A stretch of 64,000 nt of DNA. Origin: Marthasterias glacialis. Taxonomy: Eukaryota > Echinodermata > Asteroidea > Forcipulatida > Asteriidae. The stretch covers positions 20,340,754 through 20,404,753 of the forward strand of contig OU452229.1 in assembly GCA_911728455.2 (NCBI GenBank). Direction: 5' to 3'. Positions 31,480-43,430 of the stretch are shown piece by piece. How positions within the stretch are numbered: position 1 is the first letter of the stretch; the number at the start of each line of letters is the position of its first letter. The position numbers and the translations under genes were made by a program. The notes beneath the pieces are model-generated. The model was not told the DNA's origin, did not search any database, and worked only from the letters and a program-made list of their open reading frames with translations.

Positions 31480-32077
31480 AATGTTATCATCGTCCGGGGC
31501 TGTTGACTCAACGGGTTAAATTTTTACCGGTTTATATCGCGGCGTGGATTGTGTGTAGTGAATAAACAACATAAAAATCCGCATGCTTTCAGCCGTGATC
31601 AGTTTGCACTGCTGCGATTGCGTTTCGGTCTAAGAAAGTATAGTGCAGGTTTATCATCAGTCGCGGGCTGTGAGTAGCAAGATTTCGTCGTCATCATTTA
31701 CACAGGCCTTCAATATAGTATAGAGTCGCACGGTAACAAGACGCAAGGCGGGACTTTTGTCCGCAGGAGAGAAAATATTAAGTGTGGGCGACGAGCGCTA
31801 TACGACGGTCATAAAACTCGTGTGAGGAATGAGTGAATAAGAAAAACCTGTTTGTGTTTAAGTGGAAAACATCTCGTTGAGCAAACAGGCCGCCACTTGT
31901 AGAGAATAATGAGCGACGTGCCTTTCAACGGCGTAATATAAGGCCATACTTGTGTGCTTATTGCTTGTAACTGGGGCTCGTCGGTTCTCCTTTGAAGAGT
32001 TTCTGTTTTCGTTTCGAGTTCGGAAGAGGTAGATGTCAAACGCCTGTCTTCACCTTGTACGTTAGAGTATACTAAAG
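31480..32077 (+). promoter_or_regulatory. CpG-containing candidate promoter and non-coding first exon
   Basis: About 600 bp with many CpG dinucleotides in an otherwise CpG-poor region, ending at a good donor AAAG|GTGAGT (32077/32078). It contains no long plus-strand frame. It may be a 5' UTR exon of the GTPase gene that starts 3.8 kb downstream. No transcript evidence is available. Confidence 0.25.
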
Positions 32078-32854
32078 GTGAGTGAAATATTTTGCTATTA
32101 TTCCACGCTTTTAGGAAACGTCTCAATGATGGCTAAGCTGTGTCTCATCGGCCAGAGCTTATGTTTACCCCAAATCGGTTTAACTTTTTGTGCCTCGGGG
32201 GAAAGATGGTCAACCCCAAAACATCGGCTGGGATTAAAAGAGACTTCAATAATTGCCTATAAACTTTATTTATTTTCTAAATATTATGATCTACATTTAC
32301 TGTAGCTATTTGAAACAGTTCCGTCTACAATAGTGCTAGTTTTCTGATTCTTTGTGGATAGGGGTTTAAGTATAACAATTAATATGATACATCATTGGTT
32401 TCCTAGAAAAGGCAAATTCATTCCGAAATTTAATTCTAAACATTAAGACAATCCACCTGTTTACATTTAGCATTTAGGGTGGTATTTTTTTCTGAGAAAA
32501 CAATGAGGACCTTTGTAAAACCATTTCCAGCGGCGGCTATACGGCTTACGGCTCTGTTCGCCTAGTATTTGAAGCCCCGTACCCAAAAAACGTACGGCTT
32601 TCCAAATAATTGATGGAGCTCGAAGCCAAAGTCATAGCCGAAGACGTATTTTCAAGACGGACCTGAACTACGGTTTATGTTTCGTCTTGGACTTGGTGCA
32701 TGTTCACATTGTGCTTATATTTCGATTTAGTAAATTAAAACCAATTAGTCATTGGGGGAACAATTTTCTTCTCGCACATTGCAGTATTAGATGGAAAATT
32801 TATGAAATAATAAAGCAATTAGGGAAAGTGAATGAGTAACTTTAATTCAATTTT

Positions 32855-32990
32855 GGGGTGTACACTGAAAAATTGACTATAGAACGGGATTTGAAACGCT
32901 AATAAGGAGTACCGGTAGCGCAGTTGGTAGAGCGTTAATCCGGAGTTCATGTCACGTTCTCGTCAATTTTTCTTTGTTCACCCTAAAATT
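32855..32990. mobile_element. tRNA-derived SINE (family C), head-to-head minus/plus pair
   Basis: The minus fragment 32855-32905 (TTTTGGGGTGTACACTGAAA ... GGGATTTGAAACGC) abuts a plus copy with A box TAGCGCAGTTGG (32916-32927) and tail TTCTTTGTTCACCCTAAAA. The B box of the plus copy is degenerate. Confidence 0.6.
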
Positions 32991-33011
32991 TGAAATGTTC
33001 ATCAGGACAAT

Positions 33012-33290
33012 TGTTATTATTATATCTTTCTGGTAATGAAACCAAGGGACCCTCAAAAGTGACTATAGCACTTTGACCTGTAGTCATGAAGGTATCTATG
33101 TAAATAGAGAAGATGATGAGGATATGTCAGTTTCAGATTGTTGAAGAAAAACACCAATTAATAGGAAAGTCCACTCAATCAGGTGGGGACTGAAAATCCA
33201 AATGCAAGGCTCCGGGCCAGGATTTAAACCACTGGGTCACAAGAGGTGGAAAGGCGGGGGTGGGGGGGGGGGGACCGCTGAGTCAAACAT
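33012..33290 (-). mobile_element. tRNA-derived SINE (family A), minus copy, degraded
   Basis: Shares the tail TATATCTTTCTGGTAATGAA followed by ACCAAGGGACCCTCAAAAGTG with the 3.2-kb copies. The tRNA-like head is degraded and contains a G-rich run. Confidence 0.65.
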
Positions 33291-34438
33291 GCTTGCCCTG
33301 AAATTGATTGATTGGTGTCCATTTTATAAAAAGTTTTTTCTCCAATTATACATAAACTTACAATGCTGGAAAGTCATTTCTTTGCGTGGGACAATGAGTT
33401 TACAAATCCCCAACCCTTAAAATTCAAAACTTTTTTTATTTACAGATGAAAATTGTACCCAAAATGGCGAATATTAAGGGGTTCTGGTTTTGAGCAGGGA
33501 AAATCTTTTCTACAATATTGGTAATCCAATTAAGTTGGTTGCATCTCTATTGTCAAGTCTTTTATTTCGAAATCTAACCTTATTCCGAGAAATTCTGGAG
33601 AATAAATTGAGACCGCAGCTTGAAGGCTGATGAGTTCATCATAAATCAACTACTTAATTGAATCCCATTGCACATTAAACCACACGTGGTGAGGTTTTGA
33701 TACATCTGTCTGATCGCATGGTCTCATTTACGCCATCTAGTCAAACCAATCCAAGCGAGCAACAGTAAGTATATAGACCCAGTGACACATTTTCTGAAAG
33801 ATCATTTAAACACTCGTGTTTGGTTGACAATGTTTCTCCCCATGCAAAGATAACTCGACCTTAAACAGGCTAAGTGCACCCCATCAGGTTTCGTACACAC
33901 CGTGCCGGATACGTATTCATAATGCGTAATTTGCTGTGGGGCTGCCGTTGTTTAATGCATGGCGTGACTCTTACGTGAGGTGTATAGTTAACCATGTTTC
34001 AAAAGTCCGTCGCACAATGTAATGTGTTTTTTCCAGTCGATTCAACGAGTGTGGACTAACATTTAGCGTGTCGTCCGTCCGCTAGCCTCCGTCATAACAC
34101 TCCAGTGTGTCAATCAAACACTTCACAGCCAGCTATGCTGTCAAGAGAGTTGTTGTGAAGTTCGTTTTATTCATTTAACGAACCACTTGTGTTATTGTCA
34201 CATTGTATCGAGTGATTGACGGACATGTGCTGATTTTTGTAGCAGTGGAATTCTGGTTGATTGCATGATGGAGGAAGGTGGTTGTATTGATGATAATTAT
34301 GGGGAAAACCCCGAAGAAAGGAACATAATTCTATTGACTGGCCTCGACTTTTCTTCCTCCGTCATATTATGGTTCCATGGCAACGAGAATGATGCTGGTT
34401 CTGAGATGACACATCGGCGGCAAGGGGGGGGGGGGGGG

Positions 34439-34629
34439 CAGCGGTGTAGCCTGTTTTTTCAATGGGGGGATCGTTTTCAGTTGGGGAGGGGGAGGGAGGT
34501 ACCACGTTTTTTTTAATGAACTACATGTATCTACATTTTTTGTAGGGGCCCTGGGGAAATGTGTGTGTGTAGGGGGGGGGGGCGCTTGGTCGTGCCCCAG
34601 CCCCCCCCCCCTCCCCAGCTACGCTGCTG
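34439..34629. mobile_element. Related G-rich TIR element (CAGCGGTGTAGC)
   Basis: Left CAGCGGTGTAGCCTG, right CAGCTACGCTGCTG. The layout resembles the CAGTGGCG family, with poly-G runs at and beyond both ends. Confidence 0.5.
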
Positions 34630-35892
34630 GGGGGGGGGGGGGGGGGGCGTGCATGACAAAAATAATTTGATAAAAGTGTATGGTATGCAATCTGTTTATG
34701 AGAACTGTGCATTCATAACATTTCTGTGATTATCAGGAAACAAAACTTGTCATAAAAATACTAACCCGTGTTTGCACATCTCAGTGGGTGTCTCATTGAT
34801 TGGGTCTCTTTATGGTTCTTAAAATAATGTATGAAGATGATGTTCAGAACTATTACAACTAATAGGCATATTCAAATAACTTGCTAAATAGGCCTATCGA
34901 TTTACTCTGTCAATTATCATGAAATGAAATCGATCATTTGAAATTCACCAGACCATTAACACTTGCCAATTTATGATTAGAGCAAAGCGATTTCACGAAG
35001 CGAGCTAATTTCAGCGCCATCGAAAACGCATGAGCGGAGATTTGGTAGACTGGCTTCTTCAAGATTTCTATTCTGGTCTTTTAATCCGGTGTCAGTCTCG
35101 ACTAATTCGCCTAAATCGATCGCTCCCTTCCCTCCGTGCACCCTTCATTCCACGAACATAATTCGCAACCTGCCAGGGTTTTTTTATGTATATTTTCGCC
35201 CACAGCTCTAAATAAAAAAATAATAGCACTTTACATGGCTTCCAAAAAGCCCTTGTTACAAGAGCTTGTTGAGTGTTATAGCAGAAAGCAATGGTGTGAG
35301 GGACGTTAATAGACCATGAAGGGGGGCCGGGGTGAGGTATGGCATCTCCCGGGGCAAAGTACTGATGCATTCACGCAATACAAATCTCTCCTCGTAGTCC
35401 AAAGGGACAGCTTTTTTCTCCCTGTCTTCTCACTCGTTGTCTGCATGTCCTTGAGAGGGTGTCAAGCAGGTTATATTCTCGTCACTGATTAGTAAGCTGT
35501 AAAGGGGAAAAAAGACAAAAAACTCTTGTTGCTTGCACGGACCTGGGCATGTCCTCCTAAACTGGCCCGTAATACCAACAAAAGGAGGCTACACGAATGG
35601 AATTCTTCCTTGGGGGATAATGCATTGAAACCACTGTCCTTGTGCCCGTGTTGTTTGTGCAGTCAGCGACTTCGCCCTGCATAGCTGGGGGTATTACCAA
35701 GTTGTCAACAGGTTTTCAAAGAAGATCTGAGAGTTTCAATTGCTTTGTGAAGTACTCAGCAAGGCTTCGGGATGGATTCTTCAGATCCACGCAAGCTTTC
35801 GGAGAGGTGACACGCTACTTTTGAATTCTCTCGATGAGCTGAAGTTAAATTTCAAATTTGAAAAAACGTATATTATATGATTGGACTCTCAG

Positions 35893-35945
35893 ATGGCACC
35901 ATCACTACAGAGTATGCCTGAAAATTCGCTACTGTATATCGACGG
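35893..35945 (+). CDS. GTPase exon 1 (start codon)
   Basis: Encodes MAPSLQSMPENSLLYID plus two bases of Gly; donor GTGAGT at 35946. Phase 2 matches the acceptor at 36193. The start is chosen because this ATG opens the only short upstream frame with a compatible donor; G at +4 supports it. Upstream UTR exons are possible. Confidence 0.68.
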
Positions 35946-38900
35946 GTGAGTTTCTCTTTTTTGAAGGAAGTTGGTTCGACAAAGTAGTTTTTACATTTTT
36001 GAGAGGATTTTAACAGGAATGTTTCGCAGAAAAAAATGTTGATTTTCACCGCCACGTTCCCACATCATGACCAAAATTGAAGAGTCGCGTTTTGGTCGTG
36101 AGTAGGAAAGGTGACGGTCGGACAGTGCTCTTTTTCTCTCATAAAATTCTCATATTTACTTACTTTTTTTCTCCCCTTCTACTTATTTTCAGCCCACCAA
36201 GTCCGGTGGAGAAACTCAAGAGCTTGGCGAAGCAATTTAGCCGCTTCTACACGGACGAGATGAAGGCTGACAAGAGCGCCCATGGATTTCGTCTTGTGCT
36301 TCTTGGAAACGACGGAGTTGGAAAATCTGGTAAGAACAAAAATACATGTTTGGGATTAATTTTATTTAACGCACCATAACTGATTGCTATCATGAAATTT
36401 GTTTGAAGAATCTGTCTAGTAAACTGACAAAAACATATGTTACATAAATTCTTCTGGGTTTTTGTTTTTGTTTTTTTGTGAATGTTCGCCAACAAAATTA
36501 ACACATATTTAAGGGTCAACAAGTACAATACACTGTGTTAAAACGTCCGTACACGCACGGAGTCTCCTCCTTATTATGCTTCGTACGTAAGTCGACAGCC
36601 CATGGGCCTTCTCTAGTTTACGACTTGAAAAACGCAGGCGGTATAACTGCCAATTAGGCTAAGAAATACCTCAAGCTTTTTTTCTATCAAGATATAGATT
36701 TATAGATTGTTGATTGCAGCACTGCTTAACCCTCTTGCTTCACGGCCGTTTCATAATTATTTAAAGGACGTAAAATTCGCCTGATGACGCACGACCCATT
36801 GGCTATTTTGGACACTACGGCGTCTGAGATTTTTTGTTTGTTTTCTCCTCTCGGGTAAAACATGGAGGAAGGAAGGGTAAAACAAGTAAGCGCAGTCGAG
36901 TGGCACAATTAAGCATGGACTTCGCCGAAAAAGAATGTGTCAAAGTTGAAAACGTTATCAACATTTTAATCTGTTCCTTTGTGGACTCGACACCTGGTAT
37001 CATCATTTCCTACACGTAGGATTATGATAACCAGTTGCGATATTGTAACCCCCGGCAATATATCACAGGCGAGTTGCCCCCACTCCCCCCCCCCCCCCCC
37101 CCCCCCCAACAACAACAAAAAAATCAACTAATTAAAGAGTGGATCAGCAAACAAAGCCATTTTAATTGTTGAGTACATCCTTTGAACCAACTGTGATTGT
37201 TTGGTCTTGATTTATTGTCGGTGTGGTGTATGGCTATTTCGGCATATTGCTCTCTGTATGCGATTGCATGCCCAGCGATCGATGGGAGTTTGCGTTGGGG
37301 TGGACCGTGTGTGGGCACCGCACGCTAATATATGAATCAACAAAATAAGGAGAGTAGGCCTCGCCATACGGATAGAAGGGTGACTAAAAGGGGTGAAGTT
37401 TAATACCTTTATAACCCGTTACATAGTAACCTTTCAATGATTTGCTGAATGGAAATAGATGTGGGCATAGACATTCTGTTGTCTATATGATTTTGTGTTA
37501 TGTGCAGTACCAGTTTGAATCTGGAATTTCTGTCAATATTGTGAGAGGCTCGGGTAATGTGATTGGGGGAAAGCTAAAATAAACTTCAGAAAGAACGGTA
37601 CACGTTGGTTTTTAATATTAACATTTTTCATGATAATAGCCTAAATGGTGAAACTTCAAAACTGGTACAATACAAGTGCATGCCAATCGTACTGTGACAT
37701 GTTTCTCTGAATAGAATGGTTGAAACTCGTGACATTGAAGAAATGGTCTCGGGTAGCAATTAATGTGTGCAAAAACTACAAATCAAAATAAGTGTTGACA
37801 GTTAAAGATGTCCGGTGCAAAGAAATGCCATACATACCATGAGAAGTTATATCCTCTTTTTGGATCAACAAACAACAGCAGAAATCATGGTGTACCCGTT
37901 CGGTGCTTCAGGCTGAGTTATTCGACCAAAGCACTGCATAGTTATCCCCCATACCCGGTTGGGAAAATTGTTTAACTTCCTCACGAAATCCTACCTACCC
38001 TCCTTATTTCTTATCCCCCCAAAAAACCTACAAGTTTATCAACGCAATTGTTATGAGACGCTAGATCCTCAAAAAATTGTAATACGCGCAATTGGTGATG
38101 AGTTTTATTTATCATATGTATATAAAATTCCATTTCGTAGGAGTTTCCGCCCCAGATCAATCCTTCATTTATTATTGGAGGGAATGATATTGTAACTGTG
38201 TGGAAATGTTTACACGTCATTATAGGTTACTATTTTAGTTGACCATTTATTAAGCACCTGCAGATTGTTTTGAAAAAATAGAAGCAATTAACGCCAGGTG
38301 TTCCGTACAAAACCACACCTGAGTTGTCAAAGTGTTTGGTTTCACCAAATAATCTACAAATTACATCCTCTGGTGTTTGATGCAACAACCCGATAATGCT
38401 GGTTACCAAGGAAAGGCGCTAAGCATGTGCGAAGAGCTTGCATAATTTAAGATTGACCGTTACAAAAACACCCCTTTGTGTTTCCAGAGGCGTGTTGGGC
38501 TTAAGGATTTGGATTTAGGATTGTACACTGCATAACTGTAAACCGTTACGTGGTGTCTAAGGTGGAAGACCGCCCCCCCCCGCCCTTCCTCTTGTGGGAA
38601 AGATAGGCTGTTCTAGCAACAAACTGATGCATAGGCCTATCTGTCGTTTGTGTCACGTGGGAAAGATTTTGACCAACGGTGGGAAGATCTCCACAACTCT
38701 ATCCTATACCTTCCGTAAAAAGACAAACAATCAACAAAAAGGAATGTTCAAAGAAAATTCTTTTCAGTTCTTTCCCGGGAACAAACTATCTTGCATAATA
38801 AAATTCATTTACTTTTAGTATTATGAACTTTCTGAGAGATAACTGCGACATAGTCTCATTAAAAAAAATTGCGTATTGGTTTGAGTAATTGTAGAATTGT

Positions 38901-41900
38901 ACTCTTGGTTTAAGACTTTTAGCAAACGTTGGAGAGTGACCAATTTTACTACTTGTTTTTCATGGAACTACACACAATTGGTTCAAAAATGATGTCACCA
39001 AAAGGTGTCGCCATTCTGTCTAAAACTATTGTTCAAGAGTTTTCACAAAACGAAATAACAATTGTATCTTGTTTTCACTTTGATGATGAATCAATTATCG
39101 CGAAAGAGGACTTTTCCAAAAAGTCCACCATCAAAAGACTTCTTACGTAATTCCACCCAGTCTCACTAAAAAGGAAAGGTCATTTAATTTAGCCTGACCA
39201 CTGTTGACCAACAACTGATTACCTGGAACGGGCTCCTTGACGAGCAACAAAGGTTCTTTCCACATAAAACTTGAATCGTTGTCACCCTGTCCTTCTGTAA
39301 ATAAAAGGCAGTCTTGATGGTGTCATTTTCCTGGGTAGAGAATGCGTGCTAACCAACCATTGTTGTCGACACACAGATTAGTTAAATATTGGCACCTGAT
39401 GATACCCCGTTTCCCCCAGTGGTCTGTCTCTGTTAGTGGCGATTGACCAAAGGACGTATTGTGTTTCGCGCGGTGGTAACAGAGTATCGCGAATAAAACC
39501 TCCATCTACCATTGAATGAAAAAAAAAGTCATTAACCATAACTCAGTTGACGTGTCACGATCGCTCAATCTTTTGCTATTGTCATCACACACAAAAGATG
39601 TTTTACAATAAATAACACAGAATAATAAGCAAACGGGTTAATAAACTTTGGATGATTGCCAATTATATATATATAATATGTTTTTGTTGTTATGGACTCA
39701 GCAAGCGCGGAGCGCCACCCTCCCCACCCCACCCCAGCAAATTAAAGTTATGTCTTTCTTGAAAAATACAATCTGGTTTGGGGATATGGTTGGGAGATAT
39801 GGCAAGTTAGATTCGGCTAAAATGTCCCCTCCACACCCCTCACCCACAATCAACTTGGAAACATTGGAGGTAGTGGGCGATTACAACGTTTTTGTTGTTT
39901 GATCGTCTGTTATTTTAACTTTGCTATTTCATCTTTTGTATTTAACCAGTCAAATTATAAATTTCATGTTTGTCAGTCAAATCATTAAGTACAAAATGAT
40001 AAATCCATTGTGCGATTCGTCCTCCGTGATGTAGTATTTCAATTTTATAAGAAAGTGAGTCGTTCAGGGTGATATTGAACAAAAACATTATAACTTTAAA
40101 GTGCAATTCGTTACTTTCAAATCGATCACTTAAATTCTGTTCTGTTTTATTTTTCAGCGATTGCAGTTCGATTTCTGTGCGGGAGATATCTTCACGAGTA
40201 TGACCCAACATTAGGTAGGCCTACGTTGTTTTTGCATTACTGTCCAATACACTTGGAGTTCAGGACATCTCGCACACCGTATAATACCGGGGTATTTCAA
40301 TTTGCTGTGCAATTTTTTTTTATTCTCAACAGCAATGGAAGGTTCTAGAGGCTATACAAAGGTAGACTTTCACAGCATAATAAACATCTCTATTGCTGAG
40401 AGAATATCCGCATAAAAATTAGCCCACGCCTGAACTCGAACCTCTCACGGGTCTCAGCGAACCTCTCACGGGTTTCAGCGAACCTCTGCACATGCTGGTC
40501 AAGTTTAGTATGGTCACGGGTAAACTGGCCACACAGTGTCTGGGGCACGCTGCCGGTCACGGATTTCGGAGTCTGGATTAGTGTGACTAACCACGATATC
40601 CGTAAAACAAACACCAACCCAAAAAAGTATTCCATCACTGACTTCACGCACTATTACTTAGTTAAACTAAACTTTAGGGTTCATGTACTGAATTAACTCT
40701 GTAATGGCTTTACAATCAATGGAGAGTGTAAGTTAATTAAAGCACCTGATTAGTCAGGGTTATTAAGTATAGAATGAAAGGTCACGTTGTTAGTGTCAAG
40801 TATAAACAGCCGTTGTGTATAGTCAGTTTATAATGGGAAACACAATTAATTCAGAGAAACAACGACCAGTATGTGAGTCTGTCCAAAAGTCATCATCATC
40901 ACGGCTGTTTTCTCATGGGGAAAACATGCCCATGTACGCACCCTAACTAGTTACCATCATTGAACACTCATAGGACCGACCCCAACATCCACCCGGAATA
41001 CAGCTTCACACACCCGCTCTGGTTCCAGGGTTTAGGCACGGTTGGAGGTCTACCTCAATGATGGGACTAAATATAGAGGTCTTAACATTCCGTCTATATT
41101 TAACACTCGGATTGTAAGCAACTATAATCTCTCTGCTGGCAAATTATATGAATTCTGTAATCTGCCTCGTTCAATTATGTCTCCCTCTCTAAGTTAAAAA
41201 ATAACAATAACCAATTGTATCACTGACATAAGGGTAATGATCTTTCTCGGGCGGCCACCATTTTTGTCGTGTTCCCTGCATGTGTGCACTATAATAAGTA
41301 CGGGTTCCCTTTAGGGCTCTGACTATTTTGCCGCTCCAATTTTGGTTTGGTTTCATGTTAGAAGAAATGAACAAGATGTTCACTTCGTTATAAAGGTTTC
41401 TTTTTCATGTAACCTTGCCTTGGCAAACCTTCACGTAGGTTAAACAACGTCGTGCGCTCCGTTATTCCAGTCAACAACCCGTGCATGTTTTTAAAATAAA
41501 ATCTCTTACCTATCACACCGTCAGAATGTGTAATTGGCTCTTCTCTGACGTCAATCCCTCGCCCTTTTTTTTCTTATACCTCAAATTTCACAGCATAATG
41601 AAAACAATCTCGCGCAGTCATTTCGATTGCCCTAGGACACTGACCCTATCGTTGGTCGGTTCACTATGTCATCGGTGCGATCTCGATCATTATTGCAATG
41701 GAAGGTGGTGTTTTCTTTCCTTTTTAAAGATAAACTACAGGATTGGTAATTCTGAAAAGATGATGTTTTATTAGTTCCAATTTGAAAGCTCATCGTTTAT
41801 GAAGGGATATTCCAGTACCAATCTTCCAGAGATTATTTCCGTCTGAAATACTCAGTCGAGAAAATAGCATTTGAAGGCCCCCCCCCCCCAAAAAAAAAAA

Positions 41901-43430
41901 AAAAAAAAACCACTGAAACAACAACTAAATAAATAAATACATATATAAATACATAAATAAATAAATACAAAATTACCCACGCTTACCGGTTTTTCAATTG
42001 CAGCAGTTGAAATGAGCATGTTATGAATGTGATCAAAATCTATGACAAAAAAGTTTGTTTTTTTTTGTTTTGTTTTTCACTAAGCACTAATAGTTGGACG
42101 AAGTTTTCATAGGTTGGTTATATAGAGAATAGAAATTATGTCACTCTTCCGAAAACAAATAATGTCACAATTAACTCTTTACCATGACACATTATCAATA
42201 TGCATGTTGCCCTTGCTCCGATGGTAGTTCGAAACTTATAAATCAACCATTATTGTTTAATTCTAGTTTGATATTGTCTGAAGAAGACTAGTGTTGTTGT
42301 AAGGAACGAATAGCATAAGTCTAGTATTGTTCCTCGAAATGGCGTGACAAAAAATTTGGTTTTCAGTCCCTGCCTGATTTCGTTGCTACAAAGAAAAGTA
42401 ATGATAATAATAAACTAGAAAAACTAGAATGATGGGAGTGGTAAACCTTGTAATATTGATCTTTTTCTTTCTTGTGTTGTGTAGAGAGCCGGTATGAGAA
42501 GCTGGAGACCGTAGACGGAAAGATGACGAGAATAGAAATATTCGACACAGCTGGACAGGTGAGAAAAATTGTGCACTGTTTAGATTCATTCTTTGTTTAT
42601 TTTATATACCTACTCTAAGTTCTATTGCTATGCAGGGGCAATGGTGAATAATTGTTCCCTTACAGTCATTTTAATTCGTTTTTTTTTTAAAGTTAATTCT
42701 TTATAAAGTTCAATTGTTATGTAGGGTGGAAATTGTCAAGAGTAATGTCTCCGACTTCGATGAGAACAGTATCTTACTATTTAAATTTGTTTTATGTAAT
42801 CGGTTCACAGTGATTAGGTACCTCTGTACTTCAAAACCACAATTCGTAAGCAGTCTTTTTTCCCCTGTTCGGTATTTGTGACTTAATAAAAGTTCGTGCT
42901 GGTAACACCACTCTAAACCATTGTTTACGTTTTGTTTAATCCTGTAGACAAATCTGGAAGATTACCTGCAGTCTGCTGACGCCGTCATGTTCGTCTATTC
43001 CATCACTGACAGACTCAGTTTCGACGCCGCCAAATTCTTCCGCGAGCGGCTGCAGTCCTCTCTCAAGTCACACCTACCCATCCTCCTCGTTGGCAACAAA
43101 CGTGAGCTTGAACAAGGCCGTAAGGTGACGTACAAGGAAGGTTACTTTCTTGCCAGGGGAGCCGGCTGGAAGTTCCATGAACTCTCCGCCGCCACGGACA
43201 GCGTTAGCCTCAAGGAGACCATTCTAGAGTTTGTCCGAGACGCGCAGACGGAGATGCGAAGGTTGAAGGTCAAGAAAGGGTGGAACATCCGGCGAGCCGT
43301 GAGCGTTCTCTACGGACATTCCAAGACAAATCCCAAGGAGGAGGCGAATAACAGTGACGACGAGCCTGTGTTCACGACGCAACACAGCACAAAGATGTTT
43401 CAGAGGAGGCAAACATGCCCGAGTTTATGA
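35893..43430 (+). CDS. Ras-superfamily small GTPase, RERG/RASL11-like, 267 aa in five coding exons
   Basis: Predicted GTP-binding protein of the RERG/RASL11/RASL12 branch. Exons 35893-35945, 36193-36329, 40158-40214, 42485-42558 and 42948-43430 join in frame with GT..AG ends. The first 50 residues form an N-terminal extension. Motifs: P-loop GNDGVGKS 56-63, switch I HEYDPTLES with T81 (Ras T35), DTAGQ 103-107, NKRE 157-160 (NKxD with Glu for Asp), ELSAAT 185-190 (degenerate SAK). ADAVMFVYSITD resembles RASL11, while EYDPTLESRY resembles RERG. Asp58 occupies the Ras Gly12 position, and the DTAGQ-to-NKxD interval is about five residues shorter than in Ras. The last four residues, CPSL, formally fit a CaaX box. 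RGK proteins are excluded by the intact DTAGQ. Exact orthology within RERG/RASL11 is unsettled. Confidence 0.88.
36193..36329 (+). CDS. GTPase exon 2 (P-loop)
   Basis: Acceptor tattttcag, donor GTAAGA at 36330, ends in phase 1. Encodes PPSPVEKLKSLAKQFSRFY...FRLVLLGNDGVGKS. The intron that follows splits just after the P-loop Ser63. Confidence 0.9.
40158..40214 (+). CDS. GTPase exon 3 (switch I), 57 bp
   Basis: Acceptor tttttcag, donor GTAGGC at 40215, phase 1 on both sides. Encodes AIAVRFLCGRYLHEYDPTL. Too short to stand out as an open frame. The donor overlaps a copy of the octamer TAGGCCTA. Confidence 0.9.
   Translation, partial: RLQFDFCAGDIFTSMTQH
42485..42558 (+). CDS. GTPase exon 4 (DTAGQ)
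   Basis: Acceptor ttgtgtag, donor GTGAGA at 42559. The split Glu codon is followed by SRYEKLETVDGKMTRIEIFD and TAGQ. The exon ends at the residue equivalent to Ras Gln61. Confidence 0.92.
42948..43430 (+). CDS. GTPase exon 5 (C-terminal 160 residues)
   Basis: Acceptor cctgtag before 42948; stop TGA at 43428-43430. Begins TNLEDYLQSADAVMFVYSIT, contains LLVGNKRELEQGRKV and HELSAAT, then a basic C-terminal tail ending RRQTCPSL. It is rich in C-ending codons, unlike the AT-rich flanks. Confidence 0.93.
   Translation, partial: TNLEDYLQSADAVMFVYSITDRLSFDAAKFFRERLQSSLKSHLPILLVGNKRELEQGRKVTYKEGYFLARGAGWKFHELSAATDSVSLKETILEFVRDAQTEMRRLKVKKGWNIRRAVSVLYGHSKTNPKEEANNSDDEPVFTTQHSTKMFQRRQTCPSL

Larger units (their letters stand above)
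28721..35892. other. Region upstream of the GTPase, repeats, no confirmed gene
   Basis: Holds hAT-like and G-rich elements, SINE copies and the CpG-containing candidate exon described separately. No other coding frame shows homology. Confidence 0.4.

Noticed and set aside
28552-36329. Splicing of the 28552 exon to the GTPase exon at 36193
   Set aside because: Phases differ (1 versus 2), so the join would break the frame; the exon at 35893 fits exactly.
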